Shown piece after piece: positions 42,058 to 49,211 of a stretch of DNA of 64,000 bases (positions within the stretch are counted from its first letter, which is position 1; each line of letters opens with the position of its first letter). Origin of the DNA: Chitinophagales bacterium (GTDB taxonomy: Bacteria; Bacteroidota; Bacteroidia; Chitinophagales; JADJOU01); NCBI GenBank assembly GCA_030832185.1, contig JAURJQ010000013.1, positions 1 through 64,000 of the forward strand, read 5' to 3'. Under the pieces are notes generated by a model, which saw nothing but the letters and a program-made list of their open reading frames with translations, had not been told where the DNA came from and made no database searches. A program made the position numbers and the translations under genes.

Positions 42058-42882
42058 ATGGAGAATAAATTATTAAAAGTACTGCATGCATATCATCCTA
42101 GTGAGGAGATAAATTTTGAAAAAGCAGATATTCTTGTCTATCGTGATGCACTTATTCTTACTGGTTACGAAAAAATAGGTCAGCCTATGAGTGCTTTTGT
42201 ACATTATCAGTTCAAAGACTTAAATATCCCTGGGGTATACTCTACCCAGATTCAGCTAGCGCTCGATCAAATCCCCGCTGCGTATAGATCGGCCGTGATA
42301 AAAAATGTATTTCACTGTGAGTCTACCTTCGTTCTTGTGCCTCAGACCGAACTTACTGGAATAGATAGCTATTCCGCATATAGAAGTGTCTATAATGATT
42401 CTGCAGAAAAACTCATAATAGACGATTTAGATTCTATCCGTTCAAGAGAATTTTACAATTATCCTTTTCGAGTCTATAATGATTTGTTTTTCACTTTTGA
42501 AAATGCACAGTTTTTTTCCTGTCATAGACCTATCTTCGAAGTACTAAAGAGAAAGTCTCAAGGAAAAGATTTAGTCTTGGTTTCCATAAAGTCTAAGTTC
42601 TTAGAATTTATACTATTTAGAAATGGCGAACTGGTGCAGTGCAATACCTTTGATGCTAGTTCGAGAGACTATTCAAGCATCATTTCAAGAAATATGAAAG
42701 AGTTCAATGTAGACTCAGGTTCTCATCAGATATTCATCACCAGCGTACGAAAAGAAGAAAACCAGCATATTTTCGCTAATTTAAGAGTTCATTTTCCTTT
42801 CTTTAATTCGAAAGCAGAAGATACCTTTGGATTCCCTCTTTCTTTCTGGGAGATATATGGCGATTTAATTCTTTGTAGCTAA
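42058..42882 (+). CDS. DUF3822 family protein
   Basis: A 274-residue cytoplasmic protein with no signal peptide. It fits the Bacteroidota DUF3822 family, which commonly lies next to rsmD. It looks like an actin-fold (ASKHA) relative: DLVLVSIKSKFLEFILFRNGELVQCNTFD reads like the second phosphate strand pair of that fold, but no ATP-loop glycines are evident. Function unknown. rsmD follows after 76 bases that hold a hairpin element. Confidence 0.75.
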   Translation: MENKLLKVLHAYHPSEEINFEKADILVYRDALILTGYEKIGQPMSAFVHYQFKDLNIPGVYSTQIQLALDQIPAAYRSAVIKNVFHCESTFVLVPQTELTGIDSYSAYRSVYNDSAEKLIIDDLDSIRSREFYNYPFRVYNDLFFTFENAQFFSCHRPIFEVLKRKSQGKDLVLVSIKSKFLEFILFRNGELVQCNTFDASSRDYSSIISRNMKEFNVDSGSHQIFITSVRKEENQHIFANLRVHFPFFNSKAEDTFGFPLSFWEIYGDLILCS

Positions 42883-42897
42883 AATAGAGCTGAAAGC

Positions 42898-42949
42898 AAA
42901 AAGTATAAAGACTATTAAAATTTTTCACTTTGAACTTTATACTTTTCAC
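42898..42949. repeat. Heptamer-built hairpin before rsmD
   Basis: AAAAGTATAAAG (42899-42910) and CTTTATACTTTT (42935-42946) are perfect 12-bp inverted repeats with a 24-base loop. The right half is made of 7-base words in register: TTTTCAC, TTTGAAC, TTTATAC, TTTTCAC (42922-42949). It ends 9 bases before the rsmD ATG. Confidence 0.75.
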
Positions 42950-42958
42950 TTGGAATAT

Positions 42959-43504
42959 ATGCGTATAATAGGAGGATTACATAAAGGCTACAGACTTCAT
43001 CAGCCCATGCTGGAGCCCACGCGTCCTACGACTGATTTGGCTAAAGAAGCTTTGTTTAATATTATTGACAACTATTTCAATTTTGATAACATACGGTTTC
43101 TTGATTTATTCGGTGGTACGGGAAATATAAGTCTAGAATTTGGGTCAAGGGGTTGTACAGATATCACCACAGTAGAATTGCATACAGAGGCAATTAAATT
43201 TATCAATAAAACATCAGAAAAACTTCAATTAACAGGGCATCGTATTTTACAAATGGATGTATTTGATTACATAGAGAATTGTAGAGAATCATTTGATATC
43301 ATATTCGCTGGACCTCCGTATAAGCTCCCAAATCTGGCTATGATCCCTGACCTAATTATCCAAAAAGGAATGATAGAAGGAGAAGGCTGGCTTATCATGG
43401 AGCATGACCCTAAATACAATTTTGATACTCACCCTCATCTTTGGAAAAGGCGCAATTATGGCCAGACTAATTTTAGTATATTCACGAATACTGCGCATAA
43501 ATAA
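42959..43504 (+). CDS. rsmD: 16S rRNA (guanine966-N2)-methyltransferase RsmD
   Basis: RsmD methylates G966 of 16S rRNA using SAM. From the ATG at 42959 the 181-residue protein starts MRIIGGLHKG and has EPTRPTTDLAKEALFNII (19-36), SAM motif FLDLFGGTGNISLE (47-60), and the acidic ribose-binding VEL (72-74). The catalytic motif IV reads AGPPY (117-121) instead of the usual DPPY, with glycine for the aspartate. The frame reaches a TTG at 42950, but the ATG gives the family N-terminus. A DUF3822 gene precedes it. Confidence 0.92.
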   Translation: MRIIGGLHKGYRLHQPMLEPTRPTTDLAKEALFNIIDNYFNFDNIRFLDLFGGTGNISLEFGSRGCTDITTVELHTEAIKFINKTSEKLQLTGHRILQMDVFDYIENCRESFDIIFAGPPYKLPNLAMIPDLIIQKGMIEGEGWLIMEHDPKYNFDTHPHLWKRRNYGQTNFSIFTNTAHK

Positions 43505-43558
43505 CTAGTGGATTGTTAGTTGGGTCTAAATATTTTATCGGTATAAATAAATTAGTAT

Positions 43559-44263
43559 ATGAATATTATAGTCACTGGTGCTAGCCGAGGTATAGGTCTA
43601 GCCATATTAGAAAAATATGCAAGAGCAGGTTGGAATTTAGCTTTTTGTAGCAAAAATCCAGAAAGTGTAGCCAAGGCGAAAGAAAAGCTTCAAAGTATAA
43701 ATTCTTCTATTAAAATTTATGCAGAAGCTTTTGATATAGCAGATAAACTACCTGTTATGAATTTTGCCTCTAATTGTATAAAGGAATTTGGAAAAATTGA
43801 TATTCTGGTTAATAATGCAGGTCTATTCAAGCAAGGTGGACTTTCTGATAGTGCCTTCGACGATGATTTAGAATATTTGATGCAAGTTAATGTTTATAGC
43901 GCCTACTGGATGGGCAAGGTAGTGATACCTGCGATGACAGAATTAGGAGCTGGTCATATCATTAATATTTCATCTATCGCTGGACTAAGAGATTATGACA
44001 AAGGAGGTGGATATACTGTAGCTAAATTTGCACTCACAGGCTATACTAAACAACTGAGAAACGAATTGAAATCTAAAAATGTACGTATCACAGGAATCTA
44101 TCCAGGAGCTGTATTGACAGATAGTTGGGCGGGAGTTGATTTGCCGCCAAGTCGTTTTATTCAGCCTCGTGATATAGCGGAATTAGTATATACGACAGCG
44201 CAATTATCTCCTAGCGCTTGTGTAGAGGATATAATTTTAAGGCCTCAGGAAGGGGATATATAA
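43559..44263 (+). CDS. Short-chain dehydrogenase/reductase
   Basis: A 234-residue classical SDR. The cofactor loop is TGASRGIG (6-13), NNAG is at 85-88, and the catalytic residues are Ser138 or Ser139 (INISSIAG), Tyr152 and Lys156 (YTVAK). The C-terminal half has IYPGAVLTDSWAG. Substrate and cofactor preference are not evident; the residue after the second beta strand (CSKNPE) gives no clear acidic NAD selector, so NADP is possible. It stands alone, 54 bases after rsmD. Confidence 0.9.
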   Translation: MNIIVTGASRGIGLAILEKYARAGWNLAFCSKNPESVAKAKEKLQSINSSIKIYAEAFDIADKLPVMNFASNCIKEFGKIDILVNNAGLFKQGGLSDSAFDDDLEYLMQVNVYSAYWMGKVVIPAMTELGAGHIINISSIAGLRDYDKGGGYTVAKFALTGYTKQLRNELKSKNVRITGIYPGAVLTDSWAGVDLPPSRFIQPRDIAELVYTTAQLSPSACVEDIILRPQEGDI

Positions 44264-44292
44264 GTTTTTAAACTTTTCAATTTTCTCCAATC

Positions 44293-44770
44293 CTAAGGAG
44301 CTATAGCTTTGGAATCACTCCATAGTCCAACCTTATATTTTCTAGCTTCTTGTTCTAAATTATGATAAATGGTATCTCGAGAATATTTTTTAAAATGCCA
44401 AGCCAATCCATTTTTGACGAGATCTTTATTTAGACATCTTTGATTCCAAAAAATCTTTCCAATGATTCGACCATTTCGATTTTTTTTACCAACACTTATG
44501 ATGATGACTTGCTTTCCAAAATAAAAGTCAGAGCCAATTTTTTGCTAGTTGAGCATAGGCTTGCTTCTTCTCGGGACAATCTATATGAGCTAATCGGATA
44601 GTTATTGAAGATTTATCTATTAGTATTACATAAGTATCCTCATCTTTAACACCGATGATTTTACCTTCTAAGCGTTCAGTTTTTTTTACTTTAGCATGAA
44701 AGCATAAGCATACAAGACCTATGAATAAAAGACATATCCTGAAACAATGATTCTGTCTATATCTTTTCAT
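44293..44770 (-). pseudogene. Staphylococcal-nuclease-like protein, split by a frameshift
   Basis: The frame from the ATG at 44770 codes a hydrophobic N-terminal segment, then GKIIGVKDEDTYVILI, IRLAHIDCPEKKQAYAQLAK, and stops at a TGA (44528-44530). The remaining SNase domain continues one frame over: SDFYFGKQVIIISVGKK, NRNGRIIGKIFW, NKDLVKNGLAWHFKKYS, and KVGLWSD, ending at the TAG at 44293-44295. Removing one base from the A6 run (T6 on the plus strand, 44538-44543) joins them as AQLAKIGSDFYFGK. Family members are secreted or membrane-anchored Ca-dependent nucleases; RLAHIDCPE aligns with the active-site RLIGIDTPE. This is either a true frameshift or a homopolymer error. Confidence 0.85.
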
Positions 44771-44773
44771 TCT

Positions 44774-45643
44774 TTATAGAATTACTCGTCCGCAGACACC
44801 TAGGGGCAATTTTTTATCCTGGCCATAGGGGATAAATTGCTCTATACAATGGGAAGCATCGGACCATAGACCAGCTTCTTTAAGAATATTTTCTAATAAA
44901 AGTGGGGTGATATTGAGTGAATATAGATTGATGATGAGAAAAGAATCTTTTTCGGATAATAGTTGCTTACATAGACTCAAGAGGTGAAATAACTCTTTTT
45001 CTAAAACCCATTTCTCGCCATTAGGACCACGACCATAGGCAGGCGGATCTAATAGAATAGCGGTATATTTTTTTCCTCGCGTGATTTCTCGCTTTAAATA
45101 CTTGATGGCATCTTCTACCACCCAGGAAATGTTCGGGTCCATCTTCGAGAGTTCTCTATTTTCATTGGCCCAGTTGACCACTTGCTTTACAGCATCTATA
45201 TGGGTTACTTTGAGTCCAGCAATGCTACCTACTAAGCTAGCTATTCCTGTATAAGCAAATAGATTGAGCATGCCACCTGAAAGCTTTTGCGCGATAGTTT
45301 GTTTATAAATAAACTGCCAATTATCGTACTGTTCTGGAAATATACCTACATGTTTAAATGCGGTCAGAGCCAGTTTGACTTTGATTTCTTTATCTCTAAA
45401 GCTATCACAGTGAATGACCCAGTTATTGGGCATCTTCGAATTCAAAATCCAATTTCCGCTATCTTCTTTATTAGTTCTTACGTCCTCTTTTTTACGCTCA
45501 TAAAAGGCATCTACTTCATTTCGCCAGTTTTCCAGTGGCCTCTCCATATCCCATAATGCCTGAGGCTCTGGGCGAGCCAATGTATACGAACCGAATCGTT
45601 CTATTTTATAAAAATCTCCACAATCTAAAAGTTGGTAGTCCAT
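44774..45643 (-). CDS. RlmI-like class I SAM-dependent methyltransferase
   Basis: A 289-residue methyltransferase of the COG1092 (RlmI/RlmK) type without the N-terminal PUA domain. SAM motif I is MLNLFAYTGIASL, followed by VTHIDAVKQVVNWANEN. The catalytic-loop motif IV is ILLDPPAYGRGPNGEKW, and the end is KLPLGVCGRVIL. Substrate is probably an rRNA base, but this is inferred. The SNase start codon lies 3 bases past its stop, and a heptamer array fills the gap to the M42 gene. Confidence 0.85.
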   Translation of the reverse strand: MDYQLLDCGDFYKIERFGSYTLARPEPQALWDMERPLENWRNEVDAFYERKKEDVRTNKEDSGNWILNSKMPNNWVIHCDSFRDKEIKVKLALTAFKHVGIFPEQYDNWQFIYKQTIAQKLSGGMLNLFAYTGIASLVGSIAGLKVTHIDAVKQVVNWANENRELSKMDPNISWVVEDAIKYLKREITRGKKYTAILLDPPAYGRGPNGEKWVLEKELFHLLSLCKQLLSEKDSFLIINLYSLNITPLLLENILKEAGLWSDASHCIEQFIPYGQDKKLPLGVCGRVIL

Positions 45644-45648
45644 TTTTC

Positions 45649-45718
45649 TTAGATATTAGATTTTAGATGTTAGATATGAGAAAAATCTAACTTCTCACAT
45701 CTAAGATCTCACATCTAT
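45649..45718. repeat. Array of ten 7-base words with inverted symmetry
   Basis: In strict 7-base register: TTAGATA, TTAGATT, TTAGATG, TTAGATA, TGAGAAA, then the reverse-complement type AATCTAA, CTTCTCA, CATCTAA, GATCTCA, CATCTAT. It fills the whole gap between two minus-strand genes and includes the M42 stop codon (45715-45717). Bases 45670-45682 pair with 45692-45704 at 12 of 13 positions with a 9-base loop. Confidence 0.85.
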
Positions 45719-46821
45719 TTAAAACTCCAGTCGAATTTATCCAAACCTTCTATACATAATGCCAATAAATCAATACTCAATTGAATATCTTCTTTATGAC
45801 AGGTCTCAATAGTTTGGTGGATATGACGTGTAGGAATAGACACCGCTCCACAGATAGCTCCATTTTTAGCCATACGCTGAATAGCTCCGGTGTCTGTGCC
45901 GCCTGCAGTGAGGATTTCCATTTGATGCTTCACTTTGTTTTTAGTGGCTATCTCTTTCATATACTCTACCATACGATAGTCACAGATAACAGAGCCATCC
46001 ATGATTTTTATGGCGGTACCATCGCCGAGTTTAGTTATTTTATCAAAATCTCTATTTCCAGGCACATCAAAGGCTATGGTAGTATCTAGGCAGATACCAA
46101 AGTCTGGATCTAAATAGTGTGCTGCCGTGGTAGCGCCTCTTAGTCCTACTTCTTCCTGAACGGTGAATACCCCATAAAAATCATAAGGTAGTTTTTTCCC
46201 TTTTAATTTTCTCAATGTCTCTATCAAAATAAAAACAGACACTCGATTATCCAAGGATTTACAATTGACACAATCTCCCATTTCCACCAAGGCACGCTCT
46301 CGTGTAATAGAGTCTCCTATAGCTATATGCTTGATAACCTCTTCTTTTTTCATACCAAGATCAATAAAATAGTCCTGAATCTGTGGTGTCTTACCTCGCT
46401 CTTCAGCTGTCATGACGTGGATAGGTTTAGATCCCATGACTCCTAGAAGTGTTTTATTTTTACCGTGAATCAAAACCCTTTGAGAAGTCAAAGTCTTAGG
46501 GTCGAATCCGCCGAGAGTATGAAAGCGAACGAATCCATCGTTATCAATATGAGTGACGATAAAGCCTATCTCATCCATATGGGCAGGCACCATTACTTTT
46601 TTACTACTATCCTTGCCTCGCTGAATTGCTAGGATATTTCCCAATGGGTCTACTGTAATTTCGTCTGCTAGGCCTTGAATTGATTTTAGGATAAGCTCTC
46701 TGATAGGCTGCTCAAAACCAGGTGCACCTGGTCGCTCGCATATACTAGCTAATAAAGGTATATTTAAATTTGAATTAGTTGGCGCCTTTTTTGCAGGAGT
46801 TTTTTTCGTTGTTTTTGCCAT
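45715..46821 (-). CDS. M42 family glutamyl aminopeptidase-like metallopeptidase
   Basis: A 368-residue cytoplasmic peptidase with two metal ions. The N-terminus is Lys/Ala/Thr-rich (MAKTTKKTPAKKAPT), then ICERPGAPGFEQPIREL. Metal ligands and catalytic residues show in VPAHMDEIGFI, SLDNRVSVFIL, FTVQEEVGLRGA (paired glutamates), CLDTTIAFD and the His near the end (IPTRHIHQTIE). Family members form large tetrahedral assemblies and trim peptides. Its stop codon lies inside the heptamer array. Confidence 0.93.
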   Translation of the reverse strand: MAKTTKKTPAKKAPTNSNLNIPLLASICERPGAPGFEQPIRELILKSIQGLADEITVDPLGNILAIQRGKDSSKKVMVPAHMDEIGFIVTHIDNDGFVRFHTLGGFDPKTLTSQRVLIHGKNKTLLGVMGSKPIHVMTAEERGKTPQIQDYFIDLGMKKEEVIKHIAIGDSITRERALVEMGDCVNCKSLDNRVSVFILIETLRKLKGKKLPYDFYGVFTVQEEVGLRGATTAAHYLDPDFGICLDTTIAFDVPGNRDFDKITKLGDGTAIKIMDGSVICDYRMVEYMKEIATKNKVKHQMEILTAGGTDTGAIQRMAKNGAICGAVSIPTRHIHQTIETCHKEDIQLSIDLLALCIEGLDKFDWSFK

Positions 46822-46871
46822 GAAATTTAATATTAAGTTTAAGTGTTGAATTTATTTTTAATTGAACGTGC

Positions 46872-47243
46872 CTATCTCAATCGGCTAGACTCTTCTACTA
46901 GTTTAATATCTTTCCGTGTGAAATAATTTGCAATTAGATTCAAGATAACACCAGTTGCTAGAAGGCAAATTGTAAGTATGTTGGCAGTACCAGGTGCGCT
47001 TTGATTGTGGACGGTGATATAGGCAAGCAGACTCAGTATACCGGTCATAGCAACATATGAAAGCACTAACTGTTTTCGCCTGTTTTTAAACGAAAGAATT
47101 GCGAATAGATTAAATAAGCCGACAAATACAGCTAAAGAAAAGGTGTAAAGACTAGACTCTGGACTATGCTTAAATAGGAAAATAAATAGGCTAATTAGAA
47201 TGATGGAACCCAGCCAGAAAATAGTTTGTATACGTTGGATCAT
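46872..47243 (-). CDS. DUF4293 family membrane protein
   Basis: A 123-residue protein with four membrane helices, starting MIQRIQTIFWL and ending RKDIKLVEESSRLR, both characteristic of the Bacteroidota DUF4293 family. Function unknown. The ATG at 47243 is chosen over the frame start at 47291, because the family begins MIQRIQ and the longer frame would overlap the fumarylacetoacetase gene. It follows that gene by 10 bases, so it is likely co-transcribed. Confidence 0.85.
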   Translation of the reverse strand: MIQRIQTIFWLGSIILISLFIFLFKHSPESSLYTFSLAVFVGLFNLFAILSFKNRRKQLVLSYVAMTGILSLLAYITVHNQSAPGTANILTICLLATGVILNLIANYFTRKDIKLVEESSRLR

Positions 47244-47253
47244 GAAATAGAAT

Positions 47254-48504
47254 TTATATCGCTGGCAATAATTTTGATACACATTCACCAAATCCGATTT
47301 TCACGCCATCCTTCTCTGCAAATCCTTTTATGGTGCAGGTATCATTATCATTCATAAATACGCGAGTAGAGCCATCTTTTAAGGTGATAGGTTCTGTGCC
47401 CTTCCACGCGAGCTCCAGCATAGAGCCAAATTCATGTTTCTCAGGTCCAGATATGGTGCCTGAAGCCATCATGTCACCCACACGCACATTACATCCATTG
47501 ACTGTATGATGGGCTAACTGCTGGCACATATTCCAATACATATATTTAAAATTGGATTGGGATATTATGGTAGTCTCCCCATTTTCAGGAGTCAGGCTTA
47601 CTTCCAATTTTATATCATAATTCTTTTTCCCTTCATATTCTAGGTAAGACATCACCTTCGGGTCTTGAATCTCACCGCCTACTCTGAAAGCATCCAATGC
47701 TTCAATCGTCACAATCCACGGAGATATCACTGAACAGAAGTTCTTAGCAAGAAAAGGACCAAGGGGGACATATTCCCACTGTTGGATATCACGGGCGGAT
47801 AAATCATTAAATAAAACAAGTCCGAAAATATGATCTTCAGCATCCTTTGTAGAAATACTCTGTCCTAATGTAGTTTCTTTACCTATAACAAAACCTACTT
47901 CCAATTCAAAGTCCACTCTCTTTGAAGGACCATATACAGGTGGTTCGGTTTCTACAGGCTTAGTTTGGCCTTTAGGTCTGTGATAGTTTGTTCCTGAAAC
48001 CACGATAGAGGAAGCTCTACCATGATAGCCTACAGGCAGGTGAAGCCAGTTAGGCAGGAGGGCATTGGCTGGATCTCGAAACATTTTGCCGACATTTGTC
48101 GCATGATCGCGAGAAGAATAAAAGTCTGTGTAGTCGCCTATTTGAATCGGCATATACATAGTAGCATCCTGCATAGCATCAAAAAACTGACTCAAATCAG
48201 CTCTTTTGGAAAAGGCTTCATTTTTTACATCTATTAGATGTGCTAGATCTACTCGAACTTGATTGGTTACCTTCTTTCCAAGGGCTATAAAATCATTTAA
48301 ATATAGAGAATTCAGCACATCTGCCGGCACATGGATATGTCCAGCCTTAGCTAAGCTAGCTAAATCAATAATTTGAGAACCAATGGCTACTCCTATTCTT
48401 CTAGATTTACTGGAGGTGCTGTAGATGCCAAATGGTAAATTCTGAATAGGAAACTCAGAACTATCTGCGCCTGGCACCCAACTTTTTCTTCTAAAATCAA
48501 TCAT
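47254..48504 (-). CDS. fahA: Fumarylacetoacetase
   Basis: FAH cleaves fumarylacetoacetate to fumarate and acetoacetate, the last step of tyrosine breakdown. The full two-domain form is present (416 residues). The N-terminal domain opens SWVPGADSSEFPIQNLPFG. The catalytic domain has SRDHATNVGKMFRDP with the active-site His, LPVGYHGRASSIVVSG, VDFELEVGFVIGKE (metal ligands) and NDLSARDIQQWEYVPLGPFL. No other tyrosine-degradation gene (hmgA, hpd) is in the window, but acetoacetate could feed the CoA transferase encoded at 59174. Confidence 0.95.
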   Translation of the reverse strand: MIDFRRKSWVPGADSSEFPIQNLPFGIYSTSSKSRRIGVAIGSQIIDLASLAKAGHIHVPADVLNSLYLNDFIALGKKVTNQVRVDLAHLIDVKNEAFSKRADLSQFFDAMQDATMYMPIQIGDYTDFYSSRDHATNVGKMFRDPANALLPNWLHLPVGYHGRASSIVVSGTNYHRPKGQTKPVETEPPVYGPSKRVDFELEVGFVIGKETTLGQSISTKDAEDHIFGLVLFNDLSARDIQQWEYVPLGPFLAKNFCSVISPWIVTIEALDAFRVGGEIQDPKVMSYLEYEGKKNYDIKLEVSLTPENGETTIISQSNFKYMYWNMCQQLAHHTVNGCNVRVGDMMASGTISGPEKHEFGSMLELAWKGTEPITLKDGSTRVFMNDNDTCTIKGFAEKDGVKIGFGECVSKLLPAI

Positions 48505-48525
48505 TTTTATAGTTTTTTTCTTTTC

Positions 48526-48669
48526 TTAAAACAGCTTAGCTTTCTTTCGTTTTCCTTTTATTTTATATTCTTCTTTTTGATTCTCTTGATACGCAGGGCA
48601 GGTCTTCTTTTTACAAGAAAAACTTCCAGCAAAACATATCATTATAAAAATAATCAGTATAAGTTTCAT
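48526..48669 (-). CDS. Tiny lipoprotein, 47 residues, overlapping the flavodoxin stop
   Basis: A 47-residue frame with a lipoprotein signal (MKLILIIFIMICFAGSFSC, cysteine at 19), then KKKTCPAYQENQ and a very basic end (YKIKGKRKKAKLF). It begins with an ATGA overlap with the flavodoxin stop, the classical coupled-translation junction. Small Bacteroidota lipoproteins with a CPAY/CPAF motif and a lysine-rich end exist as far as I recall. The mature peptide would be about 28 residues and membrane-anchored. Role unknown; possible link to flavodoxin or iron state is only by position. Confidence 0.65.
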   Translation of the reverse strand: MKLILIIFIMICFAGSFSCKKKTCPAYQENQKEEYKIKGKRKKAKLF

Positions 48670-49196
48670 ATCAATCCAAACTCACCCAAAACTTGTGGTA
48701 TCCATTTGTCTAGTCTAGCCTCTGTCATGTCATCTTGATTATCTAAATCTAAACATAATCCTACTAGAACACCATCTATCTCAGCTTTGCATGCGTCGTA
48801 TTCATATCCTTCAGTAGACCATTTTCCACAGACGGTCGCTCCATTTTTCAGCGCTATCTGATAGAATATACCAAGCGCATCACAGAAATAAAATGAATAG
48901 CCGTACTGATCTCCCAGTCCGAAAAAAGCTAATTTTTTATTCGAAAAATCTACTGCTTCAAATTTGGGAAGAAAAGTTTCCCAGTCTCCTTGAAGTTCTC
49001 CATCATACCATGTAGGCATTCCTACGATCACATATTGATAAGGAGCAAAAGCCTCAGCTTCTTTTTTATATATCTCTATTAAATCTACAGTGTCGGCTCC
49101 TATTATACCATCTATTTTTTCTTTAATCTTATTAGAAACGGTTTCGGTGTTTCCAGTATCTGTACCGAAGAATAATCCTATCTTTATCTGACTCAT
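48666..49196 (-). CDS. fldA: Flavodoxin
   Basis: A 176-residue long-chain flavodoxin, a FMN-binding electron carrier that replaces ferredoxin. The phosphate loop GTDTGNTETV (11-20) binds FMN phosphate. The FMN-stacking loops are PTWYDGELQGDW (about 62-73) and GLGDQYGYSFYFCDALG (about 96-112), which includes the long-chain insertion. Iron-limited expression is common for this family. The -7 match TAAATTTG (49204-49211, minus) sits only 7 bases before the ATG. A tiny lipoprotein gene overlaps its stop. Confidence 0.95.
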   Translation of the reverse strand: MSQIKIGLFFGTDTGNTETVSNKIKEKIDGIIGADTVDLIEIYKKEAEAFAPYQYVIVGMPTWYDGELQGDWETFLPKFEAVDFSNKKLAFFGLGDQYGYSFYFCDALGIFYQIALKNGATVCGKWSTEGYEYDACKAEIDGVLVGLCLDLDNQDDMTEARLDKWIPQVLGEFGLI

Positions 49197-49203
49197 ATTG
49201 TGG

Positions 49204-49211
49204 CAAATTTA
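49204..49211 (-). promoter_or_regulatory. -7 promoter element next to the flavodoxin start
   Basis: Minus strand TAAATTTG, 7 bases before the fldA ATG, overlapping the stop region of the S41 gene. It would give a leaderless or nearly leaderless mRNA. Confidence 0.5.

Noticed and set aside
45649-45718. CRISPR array
   Set aside because: Units are 7 bases with no spacers, and no cas genes are present in the window.
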